Source of the DNA: Deltaproteobacteria bacterium | GTDB lineage: Bacteria; Desulfobacterota; Deferrisomatia; Deferrisomatales; BM512 | Reading direction: 5' to 3' | Assembly (NCBI GenBank): GCA_002869005.1 | Contig: PKTU01000108.1 | Span: 1-36,909 of the forward strand | Length of the DNA stretch: 36,909 nucleotides | Shown: positions 15,501-24,100 of the stretch, piece by piece | How positions within the stretch are numbered: the stretch's first letter is position 1 | Layout: each line of letters begins with the position of its first letter | Position numbers and translations under genes: made by a program | The notes under the pieces: generated by a model | What the model saw: the letters and a program-made list of their open reading frames with translations, nothing else | Databases searched by the model: none | What the model was told of the DNA's origin: nothing

Positions 15501-15515
15501 GCAAATTGTGTTCCA
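15501..15515 (-). promoter_or_regulatory. Sigma-54 (RpoN) -24/-12 promoter of amtB-glnK
   Basis: The minus strand reads TGGAAC-ACAAT-TTGC, one mismatch from TGGCAC-N5-TTGC, with the required 10 nt between GG and GC. The predicted start is about 12 nt further on, giving a leader of roughly 45 nt before the amtB ATG. Nitrogen-regulated amtB-glnK is a classical RpoN/NtrC target. The -12 end merges with the 12-bp palindrome TTGCTTAAGCAA (15493-15504). No clear NtrC site was identified. Confidence 0.72.
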
Positions 15516-15711
15516 ACGGTAAAATATCAATAAAAACAAATATTTATAGGCGGAGCGCTAATAAATGTGACGACAAATTCGTATTGTGGAAAGTTGAAAA
15601 ATACATATTTGTATCAAAAATAACCCTTTAAAATATTGGCGGCAGCTTTCTATCCGCTCTTTGATAGATTAAAATCTCACCTGGAATATCTCTTTACAAA
15701 GGGAGCGAGCC

Positions 15712-16140
15712 ATGCTTAGAGAGGTTGGGAGAGGACGTTTATTCATGGGGCGTTTGGAGCGAGGAGACGACCTTCTAGCCGCCCTCACAAAGGTCTGCGA
15801 AAGCAACGGCGTGAAGATGGGCCGCATCGAAGCGATCGGCGCGGTGGAATCCGCTACAGTGGGCTTTTACGATCAGGACCTAAAGGTGTATGAGTATATA
15901 GAGATAGCCGAACCGATGGAGCTTCTGGCCCTTTTAGGAAATATCTCGACTCTTGACGGCGAGACGATGGTACACGCTCACGTTACCCTGGGGGATGACG
16001 CGGGTGGGCACTGCCGTGGCGGGCATCTGGCCTTAAACACGGTGGTTTTCGCATGCGAGTATATGATTGAAGAGCTTACCGGTGAAGAGTTGGTGCGCGG
16101 GCCTGATGAGGCCACCGGGCTATCGCTCTGGGTGGATTAA
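15712..16140 (+). CDS. PPC/DUF296 domain protein
   Basis: A 142-residue single-domain protein of the PPC (plant and prokaryote conserved, DUF296) family, a trimeric fold. Visible family features are FMGRLERGDDLLAALTKVCE near the start, the central EAIGAVESATVGFYD, and the VHAHVTLGDDAGGHCRGGHLALNTVVFACEYMIEEL block with clustered His/Cys (about residues 90-120) that could bind a metal. Plant relatives join this domain to an AT-hook; bacterial ones stand alone and are of uncertain function, so a DNA-binding name is not justified. GGGAG lies 7 nt before the ATG. It is monocistronic, 81 nt before the fba gene. Confidence 0.85.
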   Translation: MLREVGRGRLFMGRLERGDDLLAALTKVCESNGVKMGRIEAIGAVESATVGFYDQDLKVYEYIEIAEPMELLALLGNISTLDGETMVHAHVTLGDDAGGHCRGGHLALNTVVFACEYMIEELTGEELVRGPDEATGLSLWVD

Positions 16141-16221
16141 CTGCTGCGCTACTTTTTGGTTTAGGGTAGAATCAAGGCCTTTAATGGGGCATTGCTACAA
16201 GTTTGTATGGAGGGAGCTTTA

Positions 16222-17196
16222 ATGGCTGTAGATTACAGGGACCTCGGCCTGGTAAACACAAAAGAGATGTTCGAGAAGGCGCTCGTGGGCGGTTATGCAA
16301 TCCCCGCCTACAACTTCAACAATATGGAGCAACTTCAGGCCATAATAAACGCCTGCGTAGAGACGGCGAGCCCTGTGATCCTACAGGTATCAAATGGCGC
16401 GAGGAATTACGCGAATGAGATAATGCTCCGCCACATGGCGGCCGGCGCGGTTGAAATGGCCCGCGACAGGGGATCCAAGATACCTATAACCCTGCACCTT
16501 GACCACGGCGCGAACTTCGAGCTCTGCGTATCCTGCATCGAGGCGGGTTTCAGCTCCGTAATGATAGACGGCTCCGCTCACTCCTTCGAGGATAATATAG
16601 CAATCACCAAGAAGGTTGTAGAATACGCCAGCCCTCGCGGCGTGACCGTGGAGGGCGAGCTAGGCGTCCTCGCCGGGATAGAGGATGAGGTCAGCCATGA
16701 GGCATCCAGCTACACAAAGCCTGATGAGGTTGAGGAGTTCGTGGAGCGTACAGGGTGCGATTCGTTGGCGATCTCCATCGGCACCAGCCACGGCGCCTAC
16801 AAATTCAAGGTAAAGAGCCAGGCAGAGGTGCCGCCGCTTCGTTTTGACATCCTGGAAGAGATCGAAAAGAGGCTCCCGGGCTTTCCCATAGTTCTTCACG
16901 GGGCGTCAAGCGTAGTGCCCGAGTTTGTCGAGATGATTAATAAATATGGCGGCGACTTGGAGGGCGCGGTAGGGGTCCCGGAGGAGCAGCTGAGGCGCGC
17001 CGCCAAATCGGCGGTGTGCAAGATAAATATCGACTCCGACGGCCGGCTCGCCATGACCGCTCTGGTTCGCAAATTTATCGCTGAAAATCCAAAGGAGTTC
17101 GACCCGCGCAAATATCTGGGCGCGGCGCGCGCGGCGCTAACCGAACTCCTCAAACACAAAAACGAGAATGTGGTTGGAAGTGCCGGAAGAGCCTGA
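16222..17196 (+). CDS. fba: Class II fructose-bisphosphate aldolase family protein
   Basis: Zinc-dependent aldolase of glycolysis/gluconeogenesis, cleaving fructose 1,6-bisphosphate to DHAP and glyceraldehyde 3-phosphate. The start at 16222 (MAVDYRDLGLVNTKEMF) has GGAGG 8 nt upstream; the frame is open 30 nt further without one. 324 residues. Zinc and active-site motifs are ITLHLDHGANFE, VEGELGVLAG, AISIGTSHGAYK with the metal-binding His, LHGASSV, and KINIDSDGRLAM for phosphate binding. Related ketose-bisphosphate aldolases with other substrates look similar, so the fructose assignment is likely rather than proven. Its end overlaps the acetyltransferase frame by 29 nt. Confidence 0.93.
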   Translation: MAVDYRDLGLVNTKEMFEKALVGGYAIPAYNFNNMEQLQAIINACVETASPVILQVSNGARNYANEIMLRHMAAGAVEMARDRGSKIPITLHLDHGANFELCVSCIEAGFSSVMIDGSAHSFEDNIAITKKVVEYASPRGVTVEGELGVLAGIEDEVSHEASSYTKPDEVEEFVERTGCDSLAISIGTSHGAYKFKVKSQAEVPPLRFDILEEIEKRLPGFPIVLHGASSVVPEFVEMINKYGGDLEGAVGVPEEQLRRAAKSAVCKINIDSDGRLAMTALVRKFIAENPKEFDPRKYLGAARAALTELLKHKNENVVGSAGRA

Positions 17197-17641
17197 AGAA
17201 CCTAAAGAGATTAGAGTAGCGCTGGTCCTCTGGGAGGAGGCGGAGGAGGAGCTTTGCCGCATCCGCACCGAGGTCTTCGTCGAGGAGCAGAATGTAGACC
17301 CCGACGAAGAGTACGACGGCCTTGATGCACGTTGCCTCCACGCCCTTGCGGTTGATGAAGAGGGGCGCGGCGTCGCCACCGGAAGGCTCGACCCAGTGAA
17401 GGGCAAGATCGGGCGTATGGCGGTGGTCAAGGAGTACCGTGGACAAGGATTGGGCTCCAAGCTCCTCTCGCTTTTGGAGGAGACCGCCTTGGAGCAGGGG
17501 CTAAACAGGGTGGCGCTTCACGCTCAAACATATGCAATCCCCTTTTACGAAAAGAGCGGTTATATAGCGTTGGGGGATTAATTTCTTGAAGCGGACATTC
17601 CCCACTATCTCATGGAGAAGACCCTCTCCGAGGGTATTTGA
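17168..17641 (+). pseudogene. GNAT N-acetyltransferase interrupted by an in-frame TAA near the C-terminus
   Basis: An ElaA/YitI-like GCN5-related acetyltransferase. The acetyl-CoA loop is RMAVVKEYRGQGLGSKLL, preceded by VFVEEQNVDPDEEYDG and followed by ALHAQTYAIPFYEKSGY. The frame stops at TAA 17579-17581, but the same frame then continues as FLEADIPHYLMEKTLSEGI to TGA 17639-17641. That tail is the conserved C-terminal strand of this family (the E-x-G-I-P-H-x-x-M pattern), and the terminator begins 4 nt after it. One base change from GAA would restore a protein of about 157 residues. TAA has no known selenocysteine or pyrrolysine role. Either the gene is freshly damaged, or the 137-residue product is made without its last strand, or there is a sequencing error. 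Confidence 0.8.
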
Positions 17642-17644
17642 ACC

Positions 17645-17673
17645 GAACCCCCGCGATGCGGGGTTCTCTTTTT
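17645..17673 (+). terminator. Rho-independent terminator after the acetyltransferase
   Basis: GAACCCCCGC, loop GAT, GCGGGGTTC with one unpaired C, followed by TCTTTTTA. It lies 4 nt past the TGA at 17641, marking that TGA as the ancestral end of the gene. Confidence 0.85.
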
Positions 17674-17694
17674 ATAGAGGTAATTAAAGAGAGT

Positions 17695-18570
17695 ATGCAG
17701 AGCACTTTTATGGGCAGGGTTTCCGACCTGCTTGAGATGATTAAATTCTCGCACACCATCTTCGCGCTGCCTTTCGCGCTAACCGGCCTGATACTGGCCT
17801 CCGGCGGGTTGCCGTCACTTTACGTACTCACATGGGTAATAGTAGCGATGGTGGGAGCACGTACCTGCGCCATGGCGTTTAACCGTATCGCCGATGTCGA
17901 GATCGACAGCAAAAACCCCCGCACCGCCGACCGCCACCTGCCCAGCGGGAAGATAGCGTCCCGAGACGCCTGGGTCATGACGATCGCCGGAGCGCTACTG
18001 CTCATATTCGCCGCATGGATGCTGAACCCGCTCTGTCTGGCGCTGTCTCCGGTCGCGCTCGCAGTGCTTTTCCTCTACCCGTACACCAAACGCTTCACGG
18101 CCCTCTGCCATTATGTGCTCGGCCTGGCGCTGGCCGCCGCGCCTCTTGGCGCATGGATTGCGGTGACGGGAGAGTTCAGCTTTAAACCGGTGCCGTTGGC
18201 TTTGGCGGTGCTCCTCTGGGTGGCGGGTTTTGACGTTTTTTATGCCCTGCAGGACCTTGAGTTCGACAGCGAGGAGGGGCTGCACTCAATACCCGCCAAG
18301 CTGGGTGTCAAGGACGCGCTCAAACTCGCGGCCAAGCTCCACATCACGATGTTCCTGCTCCTTGTGAGCCAGATATTTACCTTCGGCCTCGGCCTATGGT
18401 ATATCGCCGGGCTTGTGCTGGTGGGGTATCTCTTGTTCTACGAGCATGCCTTGGTTACCCCAAATGACCTGAGTCGTTTGGATGCCGCCTTTTTCAATAT
18501 GAATGGAATAATCAGCGTCGTGGTTTTCGTCGCCACCCTCACCGACATGACGATAGGAGGAGGTTGGTGA
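17695..18570 (+). CDS. mqnP: UbiA-family prenyltransferase, probable menaquinone enzyme MqnP
   Basis: An integral membrane aromatic prenyltransferase of 291 residues. The first Asp-rich motif NRIADVEID (N63 to D71) and the second LQDLEFDSEEGLHSIPAKLG bind the magnesium-diphosphate of the polyprenyl donor. In futalosine-pathway bacteria the ubiA-like gene beside mqnE and mqnC encodes MqnP, which prenylates 1,4-dihydroxy-6-naphthoate; this context favours MqnP over 4-hydroxybenzoate polyprenyltransferase. ATG 17695 has only a weak AGAG site; ATG 17710 is an alternative. Its TGA overlaps the mqnE start. Confidence 0.88.
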   Translation: MQSTFMGRVSDLLEMIKFSHTIFALPFALTGLILASGGLPSLYVLTWVIVAMVGARTCAMAFNRIADVEIDSKNPRTADRHLPSGKIASRDAWVMTIAGALLLIFAAWMLNPLCLALSPVALAVLFLYPYTKRFTALCHYVLGLALAAAPLGAWIAVTGEFSFKPVPLALAVLLWVAGFDVFYALQDLEFDSEEGLHSIPAKLGVKDALKLAAKLHITMFLLLVSQIFTFGLGLWYIAGLVLVGYLLFYEHALVTPNDLSRLDAAFFNMNGIISVVVFVATLTDMTIGGGW

Positions 18571-19646
18571 TGATGAAAGAGATAGCGCGTAAAATTGATC
18601 GGGGAGAGCGCCTTTCCCCGGAGGATGCCCTCTTCCTCTTCGAGGAGGGAGACCTCCTTGGCCTTGGCGAGCTGGCGTCGAAGGTTAATGGCGCTAAAAG
18701 CGGGGACCGGGTCTACTACAACGTAAATCGACATATAAATCCTACAAATATTTGCGTCAACCGCTGCAAGTTCTGCGCTTTCAGCCGCTCGGAGGGTGAA
18801 GAGGGGGCATATCTCTACACACTCGACGAAGTTATGGAGCGCGCAGCCGAAGCGGCGGAGCAGGGGGCTACGGAGCTCCATCTGGTAGGGGGGCTGCATC
18901 CGACCCTCTCGCTTGATTGGTATCTGGAGGCGATAAAGAAGGTCAAAGTTTCCTACCCCGGGATACATGTAAAAGGTTTCACCGCTGTCGAGATAGACCA
19001 CTTCGCCAAGATTTCAGATGCCGATGTAAAAGATGTCCTGAAGAGGCTTATGAAAGCCGGACTCGGCTCGATGCCGGGCGGCGGCGCGGAGATTCTGGCC
19101 GAGGAGAACAGGGCGAAAATATGTCCCGAGAAGATAAGCGGAGCGCGTTGGCTTGAGATCATGGAGGTCGCCCACGGACTGGGCCTTAAGACCAACGCGA
19201 CGATGCTCTACGGCCACGTCGAGAGCTATGCCGATCGAGTGGAGCACATGCGCCTATTGCGTGAGGTTCAGGACCGCACAGGAGGTTTCCAGGTTTTCAT
19301 CCCCCTCGCCTTTCAGCCTACGGGTAGCGAGATTGCAAAGGGGGCGCAGACTACGGGCTTCGACGACCTGAAGGTGCTCTCCATCGCGCGGCTCTTTCTT
19401 GACAACTTCGACCATGTAAAGGGTTATTGGGTCATGCTGGGCGAGAAGATAGCGCAGCTCTCGCTGGCCTTCGGTGTGGATGACCTTGACGGCACCGTCG
19501 TCGAGGAGAAGATAGCCCATGATGCCGGCGCCACCTCGCGCTCTTCAATGACAAGAGAGCGGATTGAGGCCCTGATTAGAGAGGCGGGCAAAACTCCCGT
19601 TGAGCGAGACTCGCTATACAACATCGTTGGGGAGGGGACGGGTTGA
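18570..19646 (+). CDS. mqnE: Aminofutalosine synthase MqnE (radical SAM)
   Basis: First radical-SAM step of futalosine menaquinone synthesis: joins an enolpyruvyl-benzoate to the S-adenosylmethionine-derived nucleoside to give aminofutalosine. 358 residues from ATG 18570, whose A is the last base of the upstream TGA; AGGAGG at 18555-18560 serves it. The cluster motif is C62-x3-C66-x2-C69 (ICVNRCKFCAF), and LVGGLHPTLSLDWYLE, SMPGGGAEIL and TNATMLYGHVES are standard for MqnE. YNVNRHINPTNIC distinguishes it from the paralogous MqnC that follows. Confidence 0.94.
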   Translation: MMKEIARKIDRGERLSPEDALFLFEEGDLLGLGELASKVNGAKSGDRVYYNVNRHINPTNICVNRCKFCAFSRSEGEEGAYLYTLDEVMERAAEAAEQGATELHLVGGLHPTLSLDWYLEAIKKVKVSYPGIHVKGFTAVEIDHFAKISDADVKDVLKRLMKAGLGSMPGGGAEILAEENRAKICPEKISGARWLEIMEVAHGLGLKTNATMLYGHVESYADRVEHMRLLREVQDRTGGFQVFIPLAFQPTGSEIAKGAQTTGFDDLKVLSIARLFLDNFDHVKGYWVMLGEKIAQLSLAFGVDDLDGTVVEEKIAHDAGATSRSSMTRERIEALIREAGKTPVERDSLYNIVGEGTG

Positions 19647-20689
19647 GCCGGATAGACCGCGCCGAGGCGCTTAGAATCTTTCGTGAAGCGCCGCTCCTTG
19701 AGCTTGCGCGGCGAGCTGACGAGATCAGAAAAGAGCTGCACCCGGAGGGGGTGGTCTCCTTTGTCGTCGACCGCAACATAAACTACTCAAACATCTGCAC
19801 CTGCCAGTGCCGTTTCTGCGCTTTTTACCGCGCGCCGGGCGACCCTGAGGGTTATATTCTAAACAGGAAGGAGATATTCGATAAAATTCAGGAGCTAGTG
19901 GAGTTAGGGGGCACCCAGGTGCTGATGCAGGGCGGGCTCAACCCTGACCTCGATATATCCTGGTTCGAAAATCTTTTTACCGCCATAAAGGAGCGTTTTC
20001 CAAAGATAACGCTACACTCACTCTCCCCCGCGGAGGTGGTGAACATAGCCAAAGTATCCGGCTTGACGATGGAGGATGCGGTAAAGAGGCTCCATGAAGG
20101 TGGCCTTGACTCAATCCCCGGAGGCGGAGCGGAAGTGTTGGTTGACAGCATCAGAAAAGAGATAAGTCCCAACAAGATAGGTTGGCGCAAGTGGGCGGAG
20201 GTGATGCTCGCTGCGGCCCGCATCGGCATGGGTACTACCGCTACCATGATGTTCGGATCCTCGGAGCGGGACGAAGACATAATAGAGCACCTTTTCAGGG
20301 TGCGCGAGATTCAGGAGGAGGGGGGGTCCTTTACCGCCTTCATCCCCTGGTCTTTTCAGCCGAGCTACACTGAACTGGGAGAAGAGCTGGGTGAGGGGCC
20401 CGCCAGCGCCGTAAGGTACCTGAGGGTACTATCTCTGGCGAGGATAGTTATAGATAATGTCTCCAACATCCAGGCTTCGTGGGTCACCCAGGGGGAGAAG
20501 ATTGCGCAGGTAGCCCTGCGGTTCGGCGCAAATGATCTGGGCTCAACGATGTTGGAGGAAAATGTCGTCGCAGCAGCGGGGGTGAGTTTTCGCCTGGATA
20601 AAGAGCGGCTGATAACGCTTATCGGCGATGCCGGTTTTACCCCGGTGCAGCGTAGCACCGACTATAAAATTATCAGGGAGTTCCAATAA
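19643..20689 (+). CDS. mqnC: Cyclic dehypoxanthinyl futalosine synthase MqnC (radical SAM)
   Basis: Cyclises dehypoxanthine futalosine by radical-SAM chemistry. 348 residues. The start is TTG at 19643, overlapping the mqnE stop as TTGA, with GGAGGGG upstream. The cluster motif is C52-x3-C56-x2-C59 (ICTCQCRFCAFYR) with an additional C54. VLMQGGLNPDLDISWFE, SIPGGGAEVLVD and TTATMMFGSSERDEDIIEHL match MqnC. It is paralogous to mqnE, and the two overlapping genes share organisation throughout. mqnA, mqnB and mqnD must lie elsewhere. Confidence 0.94.
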   Translation: MSRIDRAEALRIFREAPLLELARRADEIRKELHPEGVVSFVVDRNINYSNICTCQCRFCAFYRAPGDPEGYILNRKEIFDKIQELVELGGTQVLMQGGLNPDLDISWFENLFTAIKERFPKITLHSLSPAEVVNIAKVSGLTMEDAVKRLHEGGLDSIPGGGAEVLVDSIRKEISPNKIGWRKWAEVMLAAARIGMGTTATMMFGSSERDEDIIEHLFRVREIQEEGGSFTAFIPWSFQPSYTELGEELGEGPASAVRYLRVLSLARIVIDNVSNIQASWVTQGEKIAQVALRFGANDLGSTMLEENVVAAAGVSFRLDKERLITLIGDAGFTPVQRSTDYKIIREFQ

Positions 20690-20757
20690 CCCCCACTTTT
20701 GTAGTACCCTCTAGCGCAACTGACGTAATCAATGTTGCGGAGATTGGGAGTTTCGTC

Positions 20758-21090
20758 ATGGAAGATCGCAGGAAGGACCAGCGCTACGACAGTAAACTGG
20801 ATTTCTCCATCAAATCGCCCGGTGACGGGCTTTTGTCGGCGCAGTCGGTCAATGTATCAGCCAGGGGGCTCTCCTGTATCACCTCTGACGCTATACCGAC
20901 AATGTCGAAATTGAATGTTCAGATGGAGCTGCCATTCTCGAACGGCGCCAAAGAGAAATTCGAGTGTACCGGGGTGGTTGTACGCTCCGAGAAACTTGAC
21001 GACGGCAGATTCAACGTAGCTATCTATTTTCTTGAGATTTCGGAGGCTATGCAGGGAGTGGTTGAGCGCTACCTGGCTGAGTTGGCCTAA
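20758..21090 (+). CDS. PilZ domain protein (c-di-GMP binding)
   Basis: A 110-residue stand-alone PilZ domain. The N-terminal Arg motif (DRRKDQRYD, R-x3-R type) and NVSARGLSC (the D/N-x-S-x-x-G motif) are the two c-di-GMP contact sites. FECTGVVVRSEKLDDGRFNVAIYFLEIS supplies the beta-barrel end. It probably acts as a cytoplasmic c-di-GMP receptor; the partner is unknown because neighbours are unrelated. The start has GGGAG upstream and a strong terminator follows. Confidence 0.9.
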   Translation: MEDRRKDQRYDSKLDFSIKSPGDGLLSAQSVNVSARGLSCITSDAIPTMSKLNVQMELPFSNGAKEKFECTGVVVRSEKLDDGRFNVAIYFLEISEAMQGVVERYLAELA

Positions 21091-21113
21091 TAAATTTGAA
21101 CTTTATACGCCAG

Positions 21114-21142
21114 GGCCGCCCTTTAATGGGCGGCCTTTTTTG
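21114..21142 (+). terminator. Rho-independent terminator after the PilZ gene
   Basis: GGCCGCCC (21114-21121), 6-nt loop, GGGCGGCC (21128-21135), then TTTTT. Confidence 0.92.
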
Positions 21143-21177
21143 GTTTAGGGCTAAAGTTTTGAATTAGCTCAAGATTA

Positions 21178-24100
21178 ATGAGTTGGAGATTGCCCCCGGC
21201 CCTCCGATTCAATATGATAAAGGTTCGCCCAAATTTTTGCGGAGGCAATGCTTTGTACTTTCCATTCCCCAAAAAAGATGCAGTAGCCACCTTAGAGGCC
21301 TTGGCAGGGCCCTCCGAGGCGGCGAGAGGCCGCGCGCTACAGCAGGGTGGCGCGGTCAACTCGGCATCGCTGCGAGGCGGGGGAGAAGAGTCTTTTATCG
21401 AGGGCAACGTAGAGGATGGGGGGAAGCGTTTCAGGCCGACGCTCTTTGCGGAGGGTGACAGACTGACCGCGCTTTGCACCTGCGAGGGCGTTCAGCCTTG
21501 CCGCCATGCCGTTGCCCTCTCAAGGCATTGGGCGCGTATCCCCGAATCTAGATACAGGGTAACGGGCGGGTGGAAGAACCTGCTTGAGCGTCTGGCTCCG
21601 AGAAAGCCATATGCAATAGCGCGGGAGGGCGAGCCCACTCTGGTTCACTATCTCTACATCAGAGAGAGTGAGGGAGCCTTCAGCGAACTTTCGATCTCAT
21701 GGCGGGTGCACAAGCCGAGGGGCAACTCTCTTGGGCGGGGGCGGAGCCACTCCGCCTTCCGCCTACTGGAAGGAGAGGTCGCAAGGTTGGGGGTTAGCGA
21801 CAGAAGGGTGCTTGGCCGGGCTGTCGCCTTCTCTCCCTCCGGCGGCACCGACCGCCTTCCGATCGATCTCCCCTCCGGTGAAATTTCTTCTCTACTTGGC
21901 GCCTTGAGCCTATGCGACCATGTAAGGTGGGAGGCGACCTCAGAGAGGGTAATTTTCGAACCCGTTCCGGCGATAGTACATATAAGCGCAAAGGAGGCGG
22001 GGAAGGATATAAAGCTCTCGTGTACGCTATCTACTCCCGATGGAAGGGAGCTGAAGGGGGAAAAGAGGGTGCTCTCATCTGCATCGCCCTGGCTTCTCCA
22101 CGGGGGTGTGCTTAGAGAGGTGTACGGCGCGGCTGACGGGTTGGCGCTGGCAACGCTTATGGATCGTGGGGTAATGATCCCGGAGGCGGACCTCCCCTCC
22201 TTCTTCTCCAACGCCGTCAGCGCCCTCGATTCATGGGGTGTTATCTTCGATACTGATTTTTCAGGGGCGCTGAAAACCGGCGCGTCCCTCTCACCTGTGC
22301 CAAAACTCTACCTCTCTGAAGAGGGGGGTAAGTTAGTCGCTTTCCTCTCGTTCAATTATGGAGATTTCGAGGTCAACGCTGAGAACCCCGATCCGGTGCT
22401 GGTGATTGAGACGGGCGGCGGCAGGGTGAGCCTGAAGCGCGATTTGCAAGAGGAGTTCGCTGCGGTAAAAGAGCTTTTAGACGCTGGCCTTACTCTCACT
22501 GAGCCTGGGCGGTTCGAAGCCGCTGGAGACACGGCGCTGGACTTTCTCAGATTCGGCGCGTCAGGGCTCGGTCCCGGTTGGGAACTCTTCGGGCGCGAAG
22601 AGCTGACGAAGCACCGCGTAACGGCAACACCGCTCCATCTGCGTGTAAAGCTCTCTGCCGGCATAGATTGGCTTGACCTCAATGTTGAGGGTTACGGTGG
22701 CGAGGAGTCGGCAACTTTCGCAAGCATCGCCCGGGCGCTTGAGGGGGGCTCCAGGTATGTGAAACTTGAGGGTGGCGGATACGCCCCTATACCTGAGGAG
22801 TGGGTCGAAACCCTTACCCCGCTCTCTGCCGGGCTCAAGGTCCGGGAGGGGGTCGCTCGCCTGCCCGCCTACCGTGCCGAGGTCGTCAAAGGGTTTATCG
22901 AACAGGCCAAGGAGAGTGAGGTTGAAGACAGTCACCGCTGGGAGTCTCTTGTCAGCGTGTTGGCGGACCCTGAAAAAGCAGGTGATTATCCGCTGCCCAA
23001 GGGGCTCTCTTGCAAATTGCGCCCCTACCAGGAGAGGGGCTACAGGTGGTTGCGCTTTCTCGGAGAGCGGGGCCTCGGCGGCATTCTCGCAGACGACATG
23101 GGTCTCGGTAAAACAGTACAGACCCTTGCCCTACTCCTGGATATAAAGGAGCGTGGAGAGGGGGGGCCCAATCTTGTGGTAGCCCCCACCTCCGTCGTCC
23201 CCAACTGGGAGGCGGAGGTGCGGAGCCACGCACCCTCCCTCACCCATCTTCGCTACCACGGCGTGGACCGCGCCGAACTCAGGGACGAGCTGGAAAAATA
23301 TGACCTGGTGGTGACAAGCTACGCCATCTTGCGCCGAGACGCGGAGCATTTAGCCAAAGTGGATTGGTGCTATATAATACTCGACGAGGCACAGACGATA
23401 AAAAATGGGGCGACAAAGACCGCGCGCGCGGCCCGCTCTTTAAGTGCAAGACGGCGCCTCTCCCTTACCGGCACACCACTTGAGAACCATCTTGGCGAAC
23501 TATGGAGCCAGTTCCGTTTCCTCATGCCGGAGCTCCTAGGCTCGGAGCGTAAATTCGCCGAGCGTTACCTAAAGCCGATCTCTCAGGGAGATGCGGAAGC
23601 GGCAAACGGATTACGTGAAAGGGTGGGCCCCTTTATCCTAAGGCGCCTTAAGCCGGAGGTCGCCCCTGAGCTGCCTCCAAGGATCGACAACGTGCTCCTC
23701 TCAGACCTTGGCGAAAAGCAGTGGGAGCTATATCGGGCGCTCCTCGCGGCTGGACGCGAGAGGGTCTTTAAGACCGTTGAGGAGAAGGGGTTCAGCCGCT
23801 CGCGGGGATGCCTCCTGGACGTTCTCACGCGCCTAAGGCAGGTCTGTTGCCACCCGGCGCTGCTGCCCGGCGGCGTTGGGGCGGGTGTCTCCTCCGCCAA
23901 GTTCGATCAGTTTACGCAATTCGTCTCCGAGGTGCTTGAGGAGGGTCACCGTATCCTCGTCTACAGCCAGTTCGTAGAGGTCCTGAAGTTGATGCATGGT
24001 TGGTTCGAGGGGGAGGGGATCAGCCACCTTGGCCTCGACGGACGAACCACTAACCGCGAGGACGTTGTCGGACGCTTTCAGGAGGATGAATCGGTGAGGG

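Noticed and set aside
17579-17581. Recoded stop codon in the acetyltransferase analogous to msrA
   Set aside because: The codon is TAA, not TGA or TAG, is not at a catalytic residue, and no SECIS-like hairpin follows in the expected window.
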